64,000 bases of DNA from NCBI GenBank assembly GCA_950295325.1, contig OX485807.1, forward strand, positions 19,811,666 through 19,875,665, given 5' to 3'. Source of the DNA: Polytrichum commune. Its lineage: Eukaryota > Streptophyta > Polytrichopsida > Polytrichales > Polytrichaceae. Made by a program: the position numbers and the translations under genes. The notes beneath the pieces are model-generated. The model was not told where the DNA came from. It did not search any database and worked only from the letters and a program-made list of their open reading frames with translations. How positions within the stretch are numbered: the stretch's first letter is position 1; the number at the start of each line of letters is the position of its first letter. Positions 59,235 to 64,000 of this stretch are shown one piece after another.

Positions 59235-59892
59235 TAACGTAAATGGTAAGAATATACATAAGGAAAAAGGTATTATTTCTATCTAGTGTGTACATCTAAA
59301 AAGGCTATTACATTTTTCGAAATGAATGTAGATGTACAATAGGTAGCCCTAAGATTTAAATATTAATTTTTTTACAAGAGATGTGTTAGTTTCATCCAAT
59401 TCAAGTTTTTATTCATTGTTGTCATAAGGTCAAAGTCCTTAATAACTGCCATGTATGTTCCTGTTAGGGTTTGCATTAGGGTTCTAGGTTTTTACAAATT
59501 AGTGGCTCTTGGACGCTCATGGGATTCCTACAATTATTATGCTCTCCAGTTTGTGGCTAAGTTATTGTGCTCTTGTCGTTTTTTGTTTGATACAATTGTT
59601 GAGTTACATGCTATGGATGAAAAATAAAAAACCTTTTCAAAGGAAAGTGGAAGTGGATTTCATGTGTAAGTAAGACCTATCTAACTTGTGATATATATTT
59701 TGTATATGTAGTGGAGGCATTTATCACACTAAATTGGAAAGCTTAGTATAAATACATGAGTCCATGTCCTACCATGTCATCAATACATATACACTTGTTT
59801 TTCTTTATAAACCTCTTGAATATAGGGGATTTTGATTTCATAGTGGCCCACGCACGTCATTTAGGTTTTGAATGGAGAGTCCACCCCCTAGG
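59235..59892 (+). repeat. Dispersed repeat copy, near full
   Basis: ATACATAAGGAAAAAGGTAT, TATCTAGTGTGTACATC, GATACAATTGTTGAGTTACA, ATGCTATGGATGAAAAAT and AATGGAGAGTCCACCCCCTA follow the order of 27120-27755. Diverged, no coding capacity. Confidence 0.6.
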
Positions 59893-61837
59893 AACATTTA
59901 CATATTTTAGAAGAATGTGCAAGTGATGTGCAAGTAGGTGAAATTGAGTTAGTGGTTATCAAAAAGTTTTTTTTAAAATATGCTAAATTTATATCAAAAT
60001 TGATAAACTTCTACAATTTTTAATGATTTCCTCACTTTTATCATGAATTTAAGGAACATGAAAAATTCCAACTTTAAAATATTGAAGGTCATGAAATTTA
60101 CTTCCAGAGTTAGCCATGTTCGTAAGAGCATTACTTTTAAACATAATTTTTGAAGATGTCATCTTGAAATTTTATATTGGACTACTTAAGCAACAACAAT
60201 GGGCACCATGGAAAACAAAAAAAAACAAAAAAATCTAATTGAGACAACATTTCTACTACTACTTTTAGGTGTTTGAGCAAAAAAATTATGCATTTAGTTT
60301 ACTACTTATTTGGTCCACTTTACCATGCATGCGCCCGATTAGTGTGCCATGTTAATTGGAGCAATCTACATAACTTTGGCATATGACACCAAGTGTTGTA
60401 TGACACCTCTCTGGGTTCCATCTAGTCATTGCAAGACAATTGTTGTGGGTTGATGATGAATAGTGTGGCCATGCTAAATTAGACGTTTAGTGTAGTTAAA
60501 ATAAACACATTATAGACCTAGTAGGTTTACCTTATTCCATGTTTCCTACAAGATCGAGGTTGACGTGATTGGATTAAAGCGCATCTAAACGAGGTGCAGT
60601 AGTTCACAATGAGTAAGGTGCTCACTGAATCCAATAAAACGGAATACATGTACATAAAGTGAAGGGATGGATCTCATTTTGGCATCCCAAAGGTAACTTG
60701 TTTAACAAGGATATGTAAGAAAAGAAAAAAAACTAATATGTGGCCATGTCATGGGCATTTCCAACTCCACATACAACTTTGGCCATTGGGATTGGATTGG
60801 GAACCATTTCACCCAATTAGGAGCACTAAATCCTACACTTTGTCATGTCAACATTTCAAAAGGTCAAAATTAAGTTGCTAAAGTTATAGGAGCCAGGTCT
60901 AAGTGAAAGTTCTCATTCTCTTTAACATTTCACATAGATGCTTCCAATTATGTGAGAATTAAACCTAGAATGGTTAAGCTATTTTGAGCACATAATCAAA
61001 TGTCATCATAGTTGAATATCATCTTCTTGATGTCCATTCTTGACTACAAAGTTTGCCATATATCACTCAAGTATACATGTCAAATTAGGGAGAGACCACA
61101 TAAGGTCTACATGCCTTGTAGAGTTTATGTTTCCAAAAAGTGAAAAAATGAATATCTTTGGTTGGTGAACGATACTTATGTACATATAAGATTCATCTCA
61201 AGTTTCCATTTCTCACATGTAATGTGAACATAACTCCATGGCACTTGTATAAAGAGAGGCTTTCCCTCCAAATTTTACACCGTTAATAGATGTGGGAATG
61301 TTCACTTTCATAATGATACCTATTATTGATGGGTTGGATAACAATCCGAAACAATTTAAACTCAAGAAAAGCAACATATGCCTAACCTACTTGTGGGATT
61401 GAAATGAAATTGATTTTAATGTCCATGAAGTCCAACATGCTAATGGGGACTGAAAGTACATCTTGATGGTTCCAAACCAGCTAATTCTCTAAAGTGGTGG
61501 AGTGCGGTAGCCTCCGTGAGATAGACGCTAATATCAACTTGGTGGTCCAACTGAAGGTAAGACTTGGGACTCCCTAGGATTGCGTTCTCAAATAGTGATG
61601 GACACTTATCTCCAATGGGCTTGTATAGGGGGCATTCCAACACAAAATATGCCTCATTCTCAAATGCATTGTAGGAGCAAAAGTGGCATAGTCTAGTATC
61701 TATAGAGATAGAGATAATTGACCATTGTCCAGTTTCAATGGCTATGGCTTATTGAACCCATTCACATCACACAGAATCCCAATCAATTTGTGTGTAAGAT
61801 AAGTAGCTTTTCTATTGAAGGCTTTGATAACAACAAG
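59893..61837. other. Gene-poor intergenic region
   Basis: No ORF above 70 codons and no structure beyond a stray TTTAGTGTAG at about 60488 that resembles an A-family end. Confidence 0.45.
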
Positions 61838-61924
61838 ACACTAAATATCGCATTTCGTGTCATATGATATTTTATGTCATTGCAAGACAATAGAATTGGT
61901 GACACTAAATACAATATTTAGTGT
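61838..61924. mobile_element. Short palindromic-terminus element, copy A4
   Basis: Left end ACACTAAATATCGCATTTCG then TGTCA; right end TGACACTAAATACAATATTT then AGTGT. It is 87 bp in total. Both termini are near-palindromes, as in A1-A3. It may be an extreme internal deletion or a minimal foldback unit. Confidence 0.55.
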
Positions 61925-63800
61925 ACACTTAAGTTCCCAATAATTCTCATTTTCAATCAAGCAATGGGAAGGTGATTAACCCATAAATGGTCACTTATGG
62001 TTGAGCCCTACTCGATCCATCATTTAAGGGTAAGAGTCAATCCATATCCTTCAAACCCCTAAAGGTCGAAAATGATTTTTTTGTCCATGCAACCACTTTT
62101 GCCCTATGATATCAATGACCATTTTTATGTTACAATCATTTGATCTTTGGACACGCGAATTGTTAAAACATCATGTGAACAATCCCAACTTTATAAGAAG
62201 GTCATTCGTATGGTCAGGTCCATCGTGAGAGGTACATACTTTCTTTCATAAGGTACTGATCCGGACTGAATATGTTAGATGATTGTGCGGAGACTTCACT
62301 TTGGCTTGAAGGCCCATGTGATAGAGTTTAGGAAACTCCAACCCAAAACGACTATGTCTATGAGATCGTGACTACGTTAGCACAATAATGTATTGCAATG
62401 CAAGAAAGAGACAAAGCTCGGGACGTTGTAACATATATCAATTGGTAAGCTTTATCCATCCAACAACGACCCACCGCTTAACCTACGTCATATACACAAA
62501 GTGGTTCAACTTTCGAACACGGTACATACCTACATATATGGGTAGCAAAGCACGCGGTGGGTTGCATACACGCAATATTGGTCGAATCCAATAACATCCT
62601 TGAACTGCATGTGTTGCATGTTTTTTAGTAAGCTCCACCGAGTTAAAGATTCGAGAGTGAATGAAAGAGAGGAGGTACCCACATAGGCCACTTGGGAAAG
62701 CCTTGGGCTTTGCGAAGCTTGCCACTAGCAAGTGAAATTGTTCATGGTAATAGTGTCGATGACGTAAATGTGAAGGTGGGTCCAATATGGTGTTTAATGT
62801 CGTTGGGACTTTTGCCCAAAAGTTCAAGTGCCTCCACGTGCTCAAGTAGGCGTCTTATTGGCCTACAACCGTAAAAGGTGGCATCTTCCGTGAGTCTACT
62901 ACTAACTTACGTACTCCATGTTTTTCCTTCATCTTCTCTCACAACTTATGTTTGAGTAAAATTGAACATATTTTCACAACTCGGACTCTTTGATGAATTG
63001 AAATCTATGAAAGAATCCGTCCATACAATTCCAATTGATCTAAATTTCATGAAGAATATGTCAATCCTCGATGAGTAGTTGAACGTTGTATCAATGAAAA
63101 TTTATCGAAACAATCAAAACATTACTTCATAATGAAGAAATGATGTACTCAATTGATGTTGAAATGATATAATTTGATCCTAACATTTAATTCAATAATA
63201 TCATAATCATGCATGCATTTGTAATTTTTATCCGAAGATCATATCTTACAACTCAAACATGTGGTAACTATGGACTGGACCTTGATCCAATTGTATTTAG
63301 CTAAGAGTTTCTTGCTCTCAACATGTACTATACACGACTTCATTTTTTATTATTTTTGAGTGACATATTGTCAATACTCGTATGGCAATATGAAGTAACT
63401 ACTTGTGTAAGACTCACAACTACAATGACAATACAACAAATGTCGTCTTTACAACTTTTTGGTATTTTGTGAATTCTTCTCTCTACTTTGATGGGAAAAC
63501 TAGCCAGGTGTCCACACGCCTCATGTGTTCCCAAACAAATACAATATTTCTAGCATTATAATAGAAGATTGAGCTCATGACAACCAAAAGATGTTTGATA
63601 ATCATTGGAGTTATACTATGCTAAAGATGTGGCATACAATCACAAGAATATTAGAACATCATGACTTTAAACCATGGGGTACATGTAGTACCATAGGTGC
63701 TCAAATTTATCCATGAATAAAGAAGATGGATAACTCCAAGGTGTTTGTCAACCACATGCATATTTAATATAATATGTATATATGGGTGAGAGAGAGGGAG
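61925..63800. other. Gene-poor intergenic region
   Basis: Short ORFs on both strands with no family features, including the opposing pair near 62480-62870. Confidence 0.4.
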
Positions 63801-63804
63801 AGAG

Positions 63805-63982
63805 ACTTGGCCCATCACAAGCCAACACGAATAAGGGTACATTTACACTAGGGTCCAAGACCAAAGAAACTCTGAAACCAAGGAATCCTATTGGCTGAGA
63901 GCAAAAATTTGGACCCAAGGAGTTTATTTGTGTTGGCCCATCACAAGCCAACACGAATAAGGGTACATTTACACTAGGGTTT
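63805..63982 (+). repeat. Direct repeat of about 48 bp, 128 bp apart
   Basis: TTGGCCCATCACAAGCCAAC then ACGAATAAGGGTACATTTAC and ACTAGGGT occurs at 63808-63855 and 63933-63980, identical over about 48 bp. Between them lies a copy of the CTAGGGTCCAA-ACCAAAGAAA dispersed motif. The identity suggests a very recent duplication. Confidence 0.8.
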
Positions 63983-64000
63983 GAGTGCAAAGTGTGAAAG

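Overview
The window is a stretch of nuclear DNA from a land plant. It holds spliced genes with GT-AG introns, plant-only families (GH3 acyl-amido synthetase; a small serine-rich protein with the plant CLC-PTTH-GSFRCRLHR motif), telobox-like motifs at one gene 5' end, and a dense mix of plant-type transposons: hAT, Mutator-like and PIF/Harbinger-like MITEs, a tRNA-derived SINE, and LINE and hAT transposase remnants. A non-flowering lineage (bryophyte, lycophyte or fern) is my guess from the style of the GH3 proteins and the transposon proteins. It is inference, not proven by the sequence.

Layout. 1-6240: AT-rich repeat-rich DNA with several small TIR elements, three of them with clean target-site duplications. 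6247-25400: a tandem pair of GH3 genes on the + strand (7567-12577 and 14149-20391), each with six coding exons of identical lengths (419, 102, 272, 555, 265, 298 nt) and each giving a 636-residue protein. Their 5' leaders share about 285-bp direct repeats. The 3' end of the second gene has been amplified into about eight copies of a roughly 195-bp unit, which a 2.96-kb insertion later split. A SINE with a 15-bp duplication lies just beyond. 25428-35600: gene-poor, with a hAT-type transposase remnant and a long imperfect fold-back. 35669-41027 (- strand): a six-exon gene for a protein of about 970 residues that I cannot name with certainty; it has CDK-type S/T-P-x-K/R motifs and a basic C-terminus. 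42300-46384 (- strand): a decayed LINE-like retroelement whose reverse transcriptase active site carries a stop. 49800-50602: possible small coding exons. 51038-51622 (- strand): a two-exon gene for a 147-residue serine-rich protein. 52300-55230: a degenerate satellite-like array of about 200-230-bp units broken by a MITE and a dispersed repeat. 55230-64000: no gene seen, only dispersed repeats and hairpins.

How the genes fit together. The GH3 enzymes would adenylate a carboxylic hormone (auxin, jasmonate or a benzoate) and join it to an amino acid; the pair looks like a fairly recent local duplication that includes introns and leader. The other two genes have no evident functional link to GH3. 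The most striking local pattern is repeated tandem amplification of gene-edge sequence: 5' leaders of both GH3 genes, the 3' end of GH3-2, and the 5' end of the - strand gene. A second is a transposon family whose termini are themselves palindromes.
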